NCBI GenBank assembly: GCA_028877215.1
Contig: JAPPFJ010000018.1
Span: forward strand, 58,714 to 122,713
Origin: Gemmatimonadota bacterium
Lineage (GTDB): Bacteria > Latescibacterota > UBA2968 > GCA-2709665
Direction: 5' to 3'
Length of the DNA: 64,000 nucleotides
Positions within the stretch are counted from its first letter, which is position 1. The number at the start of each line of letters is the position of its first letter. A program made the translations under genes and the position numbers. Positions 1 to 9,331 of this stretch are shown one piece after another. The notes beneath the pieces are model-generated. The model was not told the DNA's origin. It was given only the letters and a program-made list of their open reading frames with translations, and did not search any database.

Positions 1-218
1 GTCATCGTGCCGCCGTAGTTCCCATCCAGTATCCAGGCCTCGCGCTCGAGGAGCTCCCCGTGCTGGCGCTGCCAGACGTCCTTTGGGGGCTTTTCCCAGT
101 TCGGCCTCCAATGCACGGCGTCGAGGTGTACGACCGGCAGGTCCAGAATGGATCCGAGCCTGACGGCCAGGGTGGATTTTCCCGCGCCTCCGCAACCGAT
201 GATGCAGACCTTTCGCAT
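1..218 (-). CDS. P-loop kinase, adenylate kinase-like / DNA topology modulation (FlaR-like) protein; truncated by window edge
   Basis: Minus-strand reading MRKVCIIGCGGAGKSTLAVRLGSILDLPVVHLDAVHWRPNWEKPPKDVWQ... with Walker A GCGGAGKST; runs off position 1, so absent from the ORF track. Confidence 0.75.
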   Translation of the reverse strand, partial: MRKVCIIGCGGAGKSTLAVRLGSILDLPVVHLDAVHWRPNWEKPPKDVWQRQHGELLEREAWILDGNYGGTM

Positions 219-525
219 TATCGATTTGCCGTTTTCTGTCGTGGTTTCTGGCTGCATGTCTTCCTGGTTCATCTCCCGCCGGATAAGGGAGTCCTCATTC
301 AGACCCCTGAATCCGGCCCGTATCAGCGACGTGGATGCCTTTGACTCGGTTCAGATTCGAAGCATCGGCATAGACGATGGGTGTGGTGATTCGACAAATC
401 GGATCCCCCTTTCGGTTCTCATTCCCACACATGGAATGAGTGATATTAATGCTTGTTAAACAATAATCCGGGGGAGTAATTCGGTACATATGCGCGCCTG
501 CCGATGCCCAGTTAGACGCCAGGCG

Positions 526-1386
526 TCACTTCCAGCTCAGGTCCGAAACGATCGGATAGTGATCGCTGGGGTAGAGCGAACCCCGGTGGCTTCGGACAAT
601 ATCGGATGTTTCCACGTCGACCTCCAGTCCCGCGCCCCGAAACAGGACCCAGTCCAGGCGCCAGGAGAGATGATGGAGCATCGGGTCGTATTCCGTTCCT
701 GCGTAACCGTGATAGGTATTCGACGCCGCTCCGTCGCGAAGTCCGGCACGCAGGAACGCATCTTCGAAGCCTGCCGCAAGCAGGATCCGGTGTACCGCGT
801 CTGTAATCGTGCTGCCTGCTGCTGCGGGGTCCTTCACCTCGGGCGTCCACGGATTACAGTTGAAGTCTCCGGTCAAGATTTGGAGTTCTCCGTCTCTTGC
901 AGCATTGGCAATCCACCGGTTCAGCAGAGATGCGCCTCCGGTCCGGGCCTGTTCGCTGATGTGGTCCAGATGGGTATTCACGTGGAGGAAGTCCAGGCCA
1001 TTCGCGAGGTCGTGAAGACGGACCCAGGTTGCGGTCCGGACGCAGGCGGAATCCCAGGACCTAGAGTAGCACTCCGGCGTGGTGCTGAGCCAGAACCCGC
1101 CCCTCGAGCGCGGCTGAAGTCGCTCACGCCGCCAGAAGACCGGGTTGAAGAGGTGCGGCGGATCGTTCGCGTGCGGGCCCTGGAAGCTGTCGTACGCCGT
1201 CAGCGCTTCGCCGAAGGTGGCGAAATTCGGCCACTGCGTTTCCTGGAAGCCGATCAGGTCAGGCGACGCGTCTTCGATCACGTCGCAGACCAGCTGCGAG
1301 CGGCCCGAACCGATCCATGCGTTCTCCGGCTCATGTTCGTCGTAGCCGCCGGCAAGGTTGAAACTCATCACGCGAAGTCCGGACAT
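526..1386 (-). CDS. Endonuclease/exonuclease/phosphatase family protein
   Basis: 286 aa; MSFNLAGG, IGFQET, TGDFNCNPWTPE, YPSDHYPIVSDL motifs typical of the EEP superfamily. Confidence 0.85.
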   Translation of the reverse strand: MSGLRVMSFNLAGGYDEHEPENAWIGSGRSQLVCDVIEDASPDLIGFQETQWPNFATFGEALTAYDSFQGPHANDPPHLFNPVFWRRERLQPRSRGGFWLSTTPECYSRSWDSACVRTATWVRLHDLANGLDFLHVNTHLDHISEQARTGGASLLNRWIANAARDGELQILTGDFNCNPWTPEVKDPAAAGSTITDAVHRILLAAGFEDAFLRAGLRDGAASNTYHGYAGTEYDPMLHHLSWRLDWVLFRGAGLEVDVETSDIVRSHRGSLYPSDHYPIVSDLSWK

Positions 1387-1448
1387 TCCTGAGTCCTGTA
1401 ATGCAAGTTTCGTGCCGATATCGGATGGGGCAATAGAAAACCTATGGT

Positions 1449-1754
1449 CTATCCACCGCGGATGTGCGGACGCACTTCCCGGTCCAACCGTTCCGAGAGC
1501 GCCTCCTCGGCGACTTCCAGCTCAAAGTTCGTCTGAATGTTCATCCAGAATCGGGGGGACGTATAGAAATACCGGGCGAGTCTCAGCGCCGTATCCGCGG
1601 TTATGCCGCGTTTGCCGAGGACGATCTCGTTTATGCGGCGCGGCGGCACCCCGATGGACAGCGCCAGGTGGTTCTGGCTGAGATCCATCGGCTCGAGAAA
1701 CTGTTCCTGCAATATTCTCCCGGGATGAACGGGAACCGTTTCGCCAGCGGACAT
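1449..1754 (-). CDS. higA: HigA-type XRE addiction-module antitoxin (orphan)
   Basis: MSAGETVPVHPGRILQEQFLEPMDLSQNHLALSIGVPPRRINEIVLGKRGITADTALRLARYF. The longer track start (1865) reads into a repeat array and is less likely. Confidence 0.85.
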   Translation of the reverse strand: MSAGETVPVHPGRILQEQFLEPMDLSQNHLALSIGVPPRRINEIVLGKRGITADTALRLARYFYTSPRFWMNIQTNFELEVAEEALSERLDREVRPHIRGG

Positions 1755-1852
1755 GGCCGTTTTCTCCAGAGCGATCGATTGCGACGCCACAAGCGGCGCC
1801 GGAATTCCCGATTTTCGCAGGATCGCACAATACGTTATTTTATAACGTTTTC

Positions 1853-1992
1853 CGTTAAATGACAAGTACTAAATTTGATCCGCTAAATATAATACGTTAA
1901 ATAATTTTCGTTAAATGGAATTCATTTAACGATAGATCTTTAATGTATCTCGTTAAACTATTTTCGTTAAACGGAGTACGTTATATTAAATG
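1853..1992. repeat. Phased 14-bp direct-repeat array (about 10 units, consensus CGTTAAATnnnnnn)
   Basis: Units start at 1853, 1867, 1881, 1895, 1909, 1923, 1937, 1951, 1965, 1979. CGTTAAA[TC] is exact at 1853, 1895, 1909, 1951, 1965; the others are degenerate. Confidence 0.85.
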
Positions 1993-2497
1993 CAGACACA
2001 ATGCAACGCGATGATCAGACAAAGCGATCAGTGGTCAGGAAACGAGCTCTTAGCGGTCAGCAAAGATCAAAAGCGAAAGGCAAGATCAAAGCAACCCCCC
2101 TCCAGCCACCCAGACCTCTCTCCCCGGCCCTCTCACTGGAAGCTATCAGCTATTGGCGGTCAGCCGTCAGCTAAAATCGAAATCCAAAGTCAAAACCTAC
2201 CTTGTCCCCCAAGCCCCGCAGACCTCTCTCCCCGGCCCTCTCTCCCGCGGGAGAGAGGGAGTAAAAACGGGTTTCGCGTGCCGGTAAACTAAGTAGTCTC
2301 ATTGATAGGATGTCGCCAAACTGGTAGATCTACCCATCAACGTTCCCCTCCCGTGCAAAGGAGGTCAGGTGGTAGGTTTCGTGAGGCAAGACGGTAGACG
2401 GGAGAGATTACCAGCCTTGTAAGGTTTCTTCTCATGCCGCAGGCAAGTCGGAGTAACTGATCGGCAGTGGTTTCTTCTCCCGTCTCACCTCTCCCCT

Positions 2498-3190
2498 CTA
2501 ACGGTTTTTGGTCAGCCTCAGCATGTTCGTATCGCCCCGACGGAATTCGAATGGAACCGCAACCACCTCAATGTCTGCGGTTTCTTGCATGGTGCGGATC
2601 GTACCGTCCAGATGCCTGGAACGATTACCCGCCATGTCCAACAGCGGATAGACCCGGACCTCGCGCCCAACCCGAAGCAGTTCCCGCAGGTACGATATGT
2701 GAGTCTCGGTATCGAACTCCTCCGAGTAGAGAAACAGCAGGTGGGAACAGAGGACAAGATCGAAGGATCTGGCCCGGAAGGGCAAGTCCGGAAGATGCCC
2801 GGCAACGTAGCGGCCGTTTGCGACGGCCGACCGGAAGTCGCGCAGAAAGGTTGAGAGGACGTCACGGCGCAGCCTGACGACCGATTCGGGACTTCCATAG
2901 TGGTCCCAGATAAACCGTGCGTACGCTTCTCGCGCGCCCTTGAGCATTCTGGCGGACGTGGATTCGAAATCCACCTCGATAATGCGGCCGGAAAACCTGT
3001 AAACGGGATCGACGGCGACGACGAATCGCCCGGTTCCACCCCACTCGGCCGCGAACGACGACGGCCCTCCGCCACAGTCCAGGACCCGCGCGGACGAAGG
3101 GACATCGGACAATGCGAAGAATGCCTCGTATTCGGCCGCGCTCCGCCCCCAGGCGGGAACGGCTCCACCAAAATCAAATTCGCTGGACAT
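2498..3190 (-). CDS. Class I SAM-dependent methyltransferase-like protein
   Basis: 230 aa; VLDCGGGPSSFAAEW glycine-rich motif I and SFDLVLCSHLLFLYS. Confidence 0.7.
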   Translation of the reverse strand: MSSEFDFGGAVPAWGRSAAEYEAFFALSDVPSSARVLDCGGGPSSFAAEWGGTGRFVVAVDPVYRFSGRIIEVDFESTSARMLKGAREAYARFIWDHYGSPESVVRLRRDVLSTFLRDFRSAVANGRYVAGHLPDLPFRARSFDLVLCSHLLFLYSEEFDTETHISYLRELLRVGREVRVYPLLDMAGNRSRHLDGTIRTMQETADIEVVAVPFEFRRGDTNMLRLTKNR

Positions 3191-3472
3191 GGATGTGCAG
3201 ATCTGGACTGGAAATCATAAAGACGACGTTCTATTCACACAAAGACACTAAGACACAAAGGCACAGAGAAAATGCAGAGAAAGGCCGTCAGACAAGAGCG
3301 AAAACCAAATTCAAGATCCACATCTCGCCCCAGCACCGCAGACCTCTCTCCCCGGCCCCTCAAAATCGGGGAGACGGAAGAGGGTAGAGATTACCTGCCT
3401 TGTGAGGACTCTCTTCGTGCCGAAGGCAAGAAGAAAAAATACCGGGCAAGGATTTCTTCTCCCGTCTCACCT

Positions 3473-4444
3473 CTACCGTCTAACCGCTTTTTTGATGACC
3501 TCTTCGATAAACCCGGCTTTACCGGCCTGATACGCCGGCCGGTCCTTTGGAAATCGATTCGCCAGGTCCCGTTTCAGCCTGCTGTAGTCTTCCGCAAGGC
3601 TTCGGTTCGATCTCAGGCAATCCCGGAAAAGGATCATATCTTTCCAATCGGTGCTGGTTTTTTCGAACATATGTATCTGATGCGTGCGGGGATCACCCTT
3701 CCCGAAATAGTGCCTCCGGGGGATGCCGTTTTCTCCTCTGAATTCGTACCCGATCCCGGCAAGCGGCTCTATGCAGATCGTCGCTTCGTGAAAGTCCTCG
3801 ACGGCGATCGCAACGTCCAGCTTTGGCTTCGCGCACATCCCCGGGATGGACGTGCTGCCGACGTGCTGGATATCCTCCACGTAATCACCAATCGCTTCTT
3901 CGATATTCTCCTTCTCCAATTCGAACAGGACGTTCCATTCTTCCCGATAGGGCGAAACCGACACATCTCCACCTTTCAATCCGAGCAACCGTCCCTCGCT
4001 GAACAATTCCGGTATCCGCTCACGGGTCAGAAAGGTCCGCAGTTCCGGATCCACCCTGGGTATTGAGTCGATTGAGACCCACGAGAATGCAAAAACAACA
4101 CCGGATTCCGGACCCACCGTTCCAATGTGCTCCCATTCGTCCGGCAAGTCAGAATCGGCCCTGAACAGGTAGTCCGTCCGTTCCACGTCCGACTGGATAT
4201 ATGGTTTGAAGTACCGTGTTGTCCCGATTTTCCGGATAAACCGCAGTTCTTCGATCCCCGACTCTTCGAGGGTTTCGCGGTGCGCGGCCTGAAGCGGCGA
4301 TTCATCGCGCTCCAGGTTCCCACCCGGAAGTCGATAGTATTCGTACCCGACGGATTTGAGCTCGAGGACCAGTAATTCGCATCGCTCATCCGCACTATAC
4401 CTTATGATGTACGCAAATGCCTTATGGACGAGAGACCTGGTCAT
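3473..4444 (-). CDS. NUDIX hydrolase - GrpB (UPF0157)-like fusion protein
   Basis: 323 aa; Nudix box GGNLERDESPLQAAHRETLEESGIE in N-half; GrpB-like VEDIQHVGSTSIPGMCAKPKLDVAIAV in C-half. Confidence 0.8.
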   Translation of the reverse strand: MTRSLVHKAFAYIIRYSADERCELLVLELKSVGYEYYRLPGGNLERDESPLQAAHRETLEESGIEELRFIRKIGTTRYFKPYIQSDVERTDYLFRADSDLPDEWEHIGTVGPESGVVFAFSWVSIDSIPRVDPELRTFLTRERIPELFSEGRLLGLKGGDVSVSPYREEWNVLFELEKENIEEAIGDYVEDIQHVGSTSIPGMCAKPKLDVAIAVEDFHEATICIEPLAGIGYEFRGENGIPRRHYFGKGDPRTHQIHMFEKTSTDWKDMILFRDCLRSNRSLAEDYSRLKRDLANRFPKDRPAYQAGKAGFIEEVIKKAVRR

Positions 4445-4633
4445 GGGTTTACATTGCCGGGCATGTTAGTGGGCGGCGCAATGGTCTGCTCGCGCCCTGA
4501 CCGATACGCTTATACGCCAATCGCTGATCGAATGGCTGCCAGAGTTTCGGCGTGCGTCTGATTGCTGTTGTCGATTGCTGTTCCGATACCGGGATCGACA
4601 GGGGGCATTCGATATTGGCATCGTCCGCGACCG

Positions 4634-5401
4634 TCAATCAATGAGTCCCCAGAGCCGCTTGCGCTCCGCGGTCCAGTCGGGCCAATCGGGATGCACGTGT
4701 TTGAGCGCAGCCAGATCTCGCCTGCGCCCGCCGGCGGGATAGTAGTTCCAGCCCATCGCGCGGCGCGGCCCGGCGGCCGTCTTGATGCCTGTGGCGTGCC
4801 AGCATGACGGGGTCCACACCAGCGTCCATCGGGGGTCGAGGACAACCTCCACTTCGTGCGGGTGGCGGGCGAAAAACTGACCGGGCATTTCGTCGTGCGT
4901 CCCGGTGGCCAGTTCGAGCTGCAGAAGTTCGGCCCCGACCTCCTCCGGGGGACGGTGCTGACTGCCCGGCAGCACCCGGAGCGGACCGTTGCTGGCGTCG
5001 TGGCGGTCGAGGGCGGTGCGAAAGGACACCTGCCGGACTTCCGGACCGCCGTCCACGTGCCACGCTACCTGGCGCCTTTCGCCCCGTTGCACCTTCGAAG
5101 CGTCGCCGATGCCGCAGGCCCCCACATGCACCTTCTCAACGCCCAGAATCCCCCGCGCTGCATCCACGAGGTCGTGCCGCTCCACCATTTGCAGCACCGG
5201 TTCCCCGATCATCAGGAAGAGACACGCCAACCGGTTGCAGCCCGCCGGGAACTCCGTGCGCTCCCATTCCGGTTCCACTTCCTGCTGCCTGCTGTCGACT
5301 TCCCGCACACCCTTCGCCCCCAAAGGGTTCGGGATGAGGAAGAACCCGTTTCGCTCGAAGTGCGCCAACTGGTCGTCGCTGATCTCCAGGCGATTCTCCA
5401 T
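4634..5401 (-). CDS. Phytanoyl-CoA dioxygenase family protein
   Basis: 255 aa; FERNGFFLIPNPLG, WHVDGG, LRVLPGSQHRPP motifs. Confidence 0.8.
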   Translation of the reverse strand: MENRLEISDDQLAHFERNGFFLIPNPLGAKGVREVDSRQQEVEPEWERTEFPAGCNRLACLFLMIGEPVLQMVERHDLVDAARGILGVEKVHVGACGIGDASKVQRGERRQVAWHVDGGPEVRQVSFRTALDRHDASNGPLRVLPGSQHRPPEEVGAELLQLELATGTHDEMPGQFFARHPHEVEVVLDPRWTLVWTPSCWHATGIKTAAGPRRAMGWNYYPAGGRRRDLAALKHVHPDWPDWTAERKRLWGLID

Positions 5402-5404
5402 GAT

Positions 5405-6481
5405 TCAAGCCCTCGCTACGGTTAATTCAGCCAGTTTGTCCTCATCGAATTCCACGCCCAGGCCAGGGCCCTCGAGCGGTGTCAGAAAGCTGCCTTCCGC
5501 CCTCACGCGTTCCCTGGCCGGCGACGCCATATACAGCAGCGGACCCATCGGGTCGCACGGCAACCGGACCTGCGGTGAGGTGATGCCCACGGCAATCTGG
5601 GCGCTCATGCCCAGCGTAGACTCCTGGTCGGTGCCGATCAGGCAGGGCAGGCCCGCCGCCTCCCCCACCGCCAGGATACGCTTGACGTGGGTGGGGCCGC
5701 CGGACACGCAGGCCACATTGAACGCTGTACATGCGCCTCGTTCGACCGCCTCCCACGCCTGCTGCAGGGAGCCGATATGCCATGTCACGGGCAGATCGAC
5801 GCGTTTGGTGAACTGCGCACTGGAACGCATGTCATACGTCGGCTGCTCGAAGTGATACGGGTCGTGACGCCGCAGCCTGTCGCCGTAGCGCAGCACCTCC
5901 ACCCAATCGCGGAAGCGCCCGGAGAAGTCGATTGACTTGAGCCGGATGAGGTCGCCGTGCCTGGACTTCATCTCGGTGAGGAAACGGTCGTCGAGGTCCA
6001 CGTCGCCGGAGACGTAGTAGCGGAACAGATGGTGACCCAGGTCCACCAGGCGCTGCAGATAGGATCCGGCGCGTTCGAAGTCCTCCAGCACCTGAAATCC
6101 GAAGATCGGGTAGCAGCAGTAAAGCGCGTCGCGCACCTTGCCGCCGAGCATCTGGTACACGGGTGCGCCCTGTACCTTACCGTTGAGATCGTAGAGCGCC
6201 AGATCGACGGCGCTGGCCACGTGCGGATCGGAGACCGTGCTGTTCCAGGTCCGGGCGCGGGCGAAGTCGTTGATCTTGACGATACGACGGGCGTCGCGAC
6301 CCTTCAACTGTTCGTTCAGCTGCCGCGCCAGGGCCGGCACGTCGGCGCACCGGCTGTCCGACGCTTCACCGAGGCCGATCGGACCGTCGTCCACGTGGAC
6401 CTTGATCAACACGTGTCCGGATATTTGGCCGTAGTAGCGCGGCGTCTCGATCTGGATGACTTCGATTCGGTCGATCTTCAC
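5405..6481 (-). CDS. Mandelate racemase/muconate lactonizing enzyme family (enolase superfamily)
   Basis: 358 aa; VKVHVDDGPIGLGEAS, ALYDLNGKVQGAPVYQMLGGKVRD, HFEQPTYD motifs. Confidence 0.85.
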   Translation of the reverse strand: MKIDRIEVIQIETPRYYGQISGHVLIKVHVDDGPIGLGEASDSRCADVPALARQLNEQLKGRDARRIVKINDFARARTWNSTVSDPHVASAVDLALYDLNGKVQGAPVYQMLGGKVRDALYCCYPIFGFQVLEDFERAGSYLQRLVDLGHHLFRYYVSGDVDLDDRFLTEMKSRHGDLIRLKSIDFSGRFRDWVEVLRYGDRLRRHDPYHFEQPTYDMRSSAQFTKRVDLPVTWHIGSLQQAWEAVERGACTAFNVACVSGGPTHVKRILAVGEAAGLPCLIGTDQESTLGMSAQIAVGITSPQVRLPCDPMGPLLYMASPARERVRAEGSFLTPLEGPGLGVEFDEDKLAELTVARA

Positions 6482-6797
6482 GAGCTTCTCCCGGCTACGC
6501 GCAAAGGCGATTCATTCACAACGCGAAAACTTACATGGATGGACAGGATGAACAGGATAAAAAGCCAAAGCCGACCAGGATTAAGCAGGAATATAAGGAT
6601 TAGGCAGGATTACAAGCAAAAACAGGATCAAAACAGGCAAGGATTTGCAGGATTAGAAACCACGTGCAATATCAAAACCTGGTGATGTTCAGCCGCAGCC
6701 AAACAAGCCGAATCGAACATACGAAGGATTGACTGTCAAATCACTCCCCCTGAGAGGGAGGTGCAGAAGCCGAACCTCAGGTGACAAGGTAGGATTT

Positions 6798-7493
6798 TTA
6801 CGCCGAATCACCAAGCGGGAACGTCAACCTCCTTTGGAACCGGAAACTCCCGTCGGGGACCATATACGCCAATCCGTCGCACAGAAATGAGCCGACAGGC
6901 GCCGTTTCCTGGAGCCGCGCGCAGAGTTGAAGGCTCTCTTCAATGGAGATGAACTCGGCGACCGTCATGTGCGGTGCAATGTCGCGTCTGCGATGGGCTT
7001 CGTCCGCAAAGCCCGACGTACCGTGAAGCAATTGCTTCAGGCGCTCGATCGGTTCCCTCGGCGTGATGCGATACGCGACACCCGGGTGCCGCGCGGAGGC
7101 ACAAAGCCTGTCATAGTGAAGCTCGAACGGCCGGACGTCGGCCAGGACGCCGCGGATTTCGCCGGCAAGCGCGGGACTCATTTCGCAGCAGAGAGGATCG
7201 GACAAGGAGATGTGTGCCGGACACCACGCCGCCGAGCGGGGATCGTACCTTGCACGCAGGGAATCAACGTTCCGTGACACGTCGGGCGGCGGCAGGATCA
7301 GGATGACGCCCAGCCGGTAGCCGCGCTGCCAGTCTTCCCACTTCGATGTATCCGTTGCATACGTGATCACAATGAACTCCTGACCGTCTGCGGCGCAGGC
7401 GCGTTTCGATGGCACGCCCTTTGCGTGATTGAACCGGCAGGATGACAATTCCGGTCGGCTTGAATTTATAGAGAAAATCGCGCTTGTGGTCAA
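6798..7493 (-). CDS. 2H phosphoesterase / 2'-5' RNA ligase-like protein
   Basis: Two H-x-S/T motifs, HISLSDP and HMTVAEF; true start may be downstream of the track start. Confidence 0.6.
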   Translation of the reverse strand: MTTSAIFSINSSRPELSSCRFNHAKGVPSKRACAADGQEFIVITYATDTSKWEDWQRGYRLGVILILPPPDVSRNVDSLRARYDPRSAAWCPAHISLSDPLCCEMSPALAGEIRGVLADVRPFELHYDRLCASARHPGVAYRITPREPIERLKQLLHGTSGFADEAHRRRDIAPHMTVAEFISIEESLQLCARLQETAPVGSFLCDGLAYMVPDGSFRFQRRLTFPLGDSA

Positions 7494-7629
7494 TATAAGA
7501 TTGAAAATAAATATCCTATTAGTGAAATCCCTTGAATCTGAGTTGAAATCCTACTATATGCATCCTCAATTGCGAGGGTACGCCTGTCTGCATCTTGCAT
7601 CTCGAATTGCACATAGGTTTTCAATACAA

Positions 7630-7745
7630 TTCACTGCTGTCCGAAAACCGTGGGACTTTCGGACTCAAGGCTCGAATAGCGGCTTCAATTGGCGATCGTG
7701 TACGAGCTTGACCCGGATAACGAACACCAGATTGCCATCGGTTTG
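7630..7745. repeat. Dispersed intergenic repeat family D copy
   Basis: CTGCTGTCCGAAAACCGTGGGA...GACCCGGATAACGAACACCAGATTGCCATCGGT; similar at 8338-8450 and, inverted, at 13735-13818 and 56083-56200. Confidence 0.75.
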
Positions 7746-7911
7746 CATTTCTGGATGATTTTTCCAGTCAAATATTCCGCGACTTTCGTAGTTAATCAAA
7801 TCCGATTTCAGGCAGGTAGGATTCAAGATATTCCAGTACACCTGCTCAGAACCGTCATTTCCACATAATCTTGAACAACAGTGACATTTCGGTTAAATTT
7901 GTGAGGATGTT

Positions 7912-8259
7912 ATGTCCAGGAAAGAGATTTGGACAATTGGAAACAGAAAGTGGTTTGAGCGACTGATGGTTTTGCTGTTTATCGGTGCATTGGGGACTTG
8001 GTTTTATTATGGTAACTCCGATATTATTAAAGCGTTGGAATCTATGGTTGTGTTTTCGGTAACCGGTGCATTCGTTATTCTTGCAGGAGGTGAAGCCATG
8101 TTAGGCGTCCTGGCGGAAATACGGCGTAAGCAGCGAGAAGAGGGGCGAGAGGAGGGGCGAGAGGAGGGAAGAAAAGAAGTACTCCAATGGATTAGAGAAC
8201 AGGAGGAAGCAGGGGTGCGGTTTAAGGAACCTCCTCCATATTCTTCTGATAAGAAATGA
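7912..8259 (+). CDS. Small membrane protein with charged C-terminal REEGREEG repeat
   Basis: 115 aa; hydrophobic segments LMVLLFIGALGTWFYY and MVVFSVTGAFVILAGG, followed by a terminator hairpin. Confidence 0.65.
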   Translation: MSRKEIWTIGNRKWFERLMVLLFIGALGTWFYYGNSDIIKALESMVVFSVTGAFVILAGGEAMLGVLAEIRRKQREEGREEGREEGRKEVLQWIREQEEAGVRFKEPPPYSSDKK

Positions 8260-8286
8260 TCGAAATTTGTTCAATGCGGTCCATGT

Positions 8287-8318
8287 AAAAGCCTCCACGT
8301 GATGACGGAGGCTTTTCC
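8287..8318 (+). terminator. Rho-independent terminator
   Basis: AAAAGCCTCC-acgtgatgac-GGAGGCTTTT perfect stem with T-tract, 28 bp after the 7912-8259 ORF. Confidence 0.85.
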
Positions 8319-8337
8319 TTTTGGGAATTAGACCCAA

Positions 8338-8450
8338 TCACTGCTGTCCGGGAACCGCGGGATTCCCGGAGATAAGGCTTCAAAAGTGGCTTCTATGGGC
8401 GATTTTATACGGGATTGACCCGGAGAACGAACACCAGGTTGCCATCGGTG
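8338..8450. repeat. Dispersed intergenic repeat family D copy
   Basis: CACTGCTGTCCGGGAACCGCGGG...GACCCGGAGAACGAACACCAGGTTGCCATCGGT, similar to 7630-7745. Confidence 0.75.
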
Positions 8451-8572
8451 ATCCATATCCTCCTGTCGGACAAACCATCGAGGCGATGGGACTGATGAAG
8501 GATGAATTATTGCGCATTGCTACCGCGTTTTTTCATTCAGCCTTTGCGCACGCAGCCGCGATCAAGGACCTG

Positions 8573-9181
8573 CTAATAAACATAGTAACAATGCCGACTC
8601 ACCGCATTTTCAAATCTCTCGCCCTCTTGTTCCTGTAACCTATTCCATACAGCAATAGTACCTAAATTATCTTCCATTGCCCGATGTGTCTGTGATTTAC
8701 GATAACGGCACCAATCCATTGCATTCTGCAACCTATATGTATTCTTTACATATTTTTGAAGGCCGCGAATCTCACGATACAGTTCCATTACGCACACAAA
8801 CAGATCTGCAGCCGCCACGACGTGCGAAGGTAGGAATTGCAGCTCGAATTCCGCATTATAAACCGCCACGACTCTATCACGAATCGCGTCCCTTATTGCG
8901 GGAACCTGATCTACAAATGTCGAAGAATGCGCGACCGTTTGTGGACTTATTCCATGAATCCCTTGAGCCTCCGGCCAGGATTCAGCGTAGACCGGTTTTA
9001 TATATTCATTCATAATTTCACGGCCATCGTAATCAGCTATCGCGATCTCCACAATTTCATCATCCTCATAAAGACCTGTGGTTTCAATATCAAGAAATAC
9101 GGGTCTGCTGATGTCCACGACCTTTCCATCGTGTCGCTCCAGCATACTCCCCTCCAGTTGAGCAGTGTGCTCTTGACGCAT
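8573..9181 (-). CDS. 3'-5' exonuclease (DnaQ/DEDD-like)
   Basis: 202 aa; FLDIETTGLYEDDEIVEIAIAD ExoI motif, VAVYNAEFELQFL ExoII, HRAMEDNLGT ExoIII. Confidence 0.85.
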   Translation of the reverse strand: MRQEHTAQLEGSMLERHDGKVVDISRPVFLDIETTGLYEDDEIVEIAIADYDGREIMNEYIKPVYAESWPEAQGIHGISPQTVAHSSTFVDQVPAIRDAIRDRVVAVYNAEFELQFLPSHVVAAADLFVCVMELYREIRGLQKYVKNTYRLQNAMDWCRYRKSQTHRAMEDNLGTIAVWNRLQEQEGERFENAVSRHCYYVY

Positions 9182-9221
9182 GTAAATTTAAACTATCAGC
9201 GCAGACGACGAAAATCAACAA

Positions 9222-9250
9222 AAACCCCCGACCCTTTCACGTGGTCGGGG
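9222..9250 (-). terminator. Terminator downstream of thioredoxin gene
   Basis: CCCCGACC...GGTCGGGG stem; minus-strand reading ends in a T-tract (plus AAAA at 9221). Confidence 0.75.
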
Positions 9251-9308
9251 ATCTTGTTCGCCGCGATTTCCAAACTTGACACTTGGTCACGTCAAAAAAC
9301 ATCGAGCT

Positions 9309-9331
9309 CCACTGTATCCTGGATACAGTGG
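9309..9331. promoter_or_regulatory. Perfect 23-bp palindrome, operator-like
   Basis: CCACTGTATCC-t-GGATACAGTGG, 11-bp arms around a single central base. Confidence 0.7.

Noticed and set aside
490-1392. 300-aa plus-strand ORF
   Set aside because: Antisense shadow of the EEP-family gene; composition is Arg/Pro/Ala-rich with no domain.
1853-1992. CRISPR array
   Set aside because: Repeats are 14 bp and directly adjacent, with no ~30-bp spacers and no cas genes; treated as an operator-like direct repeat array.
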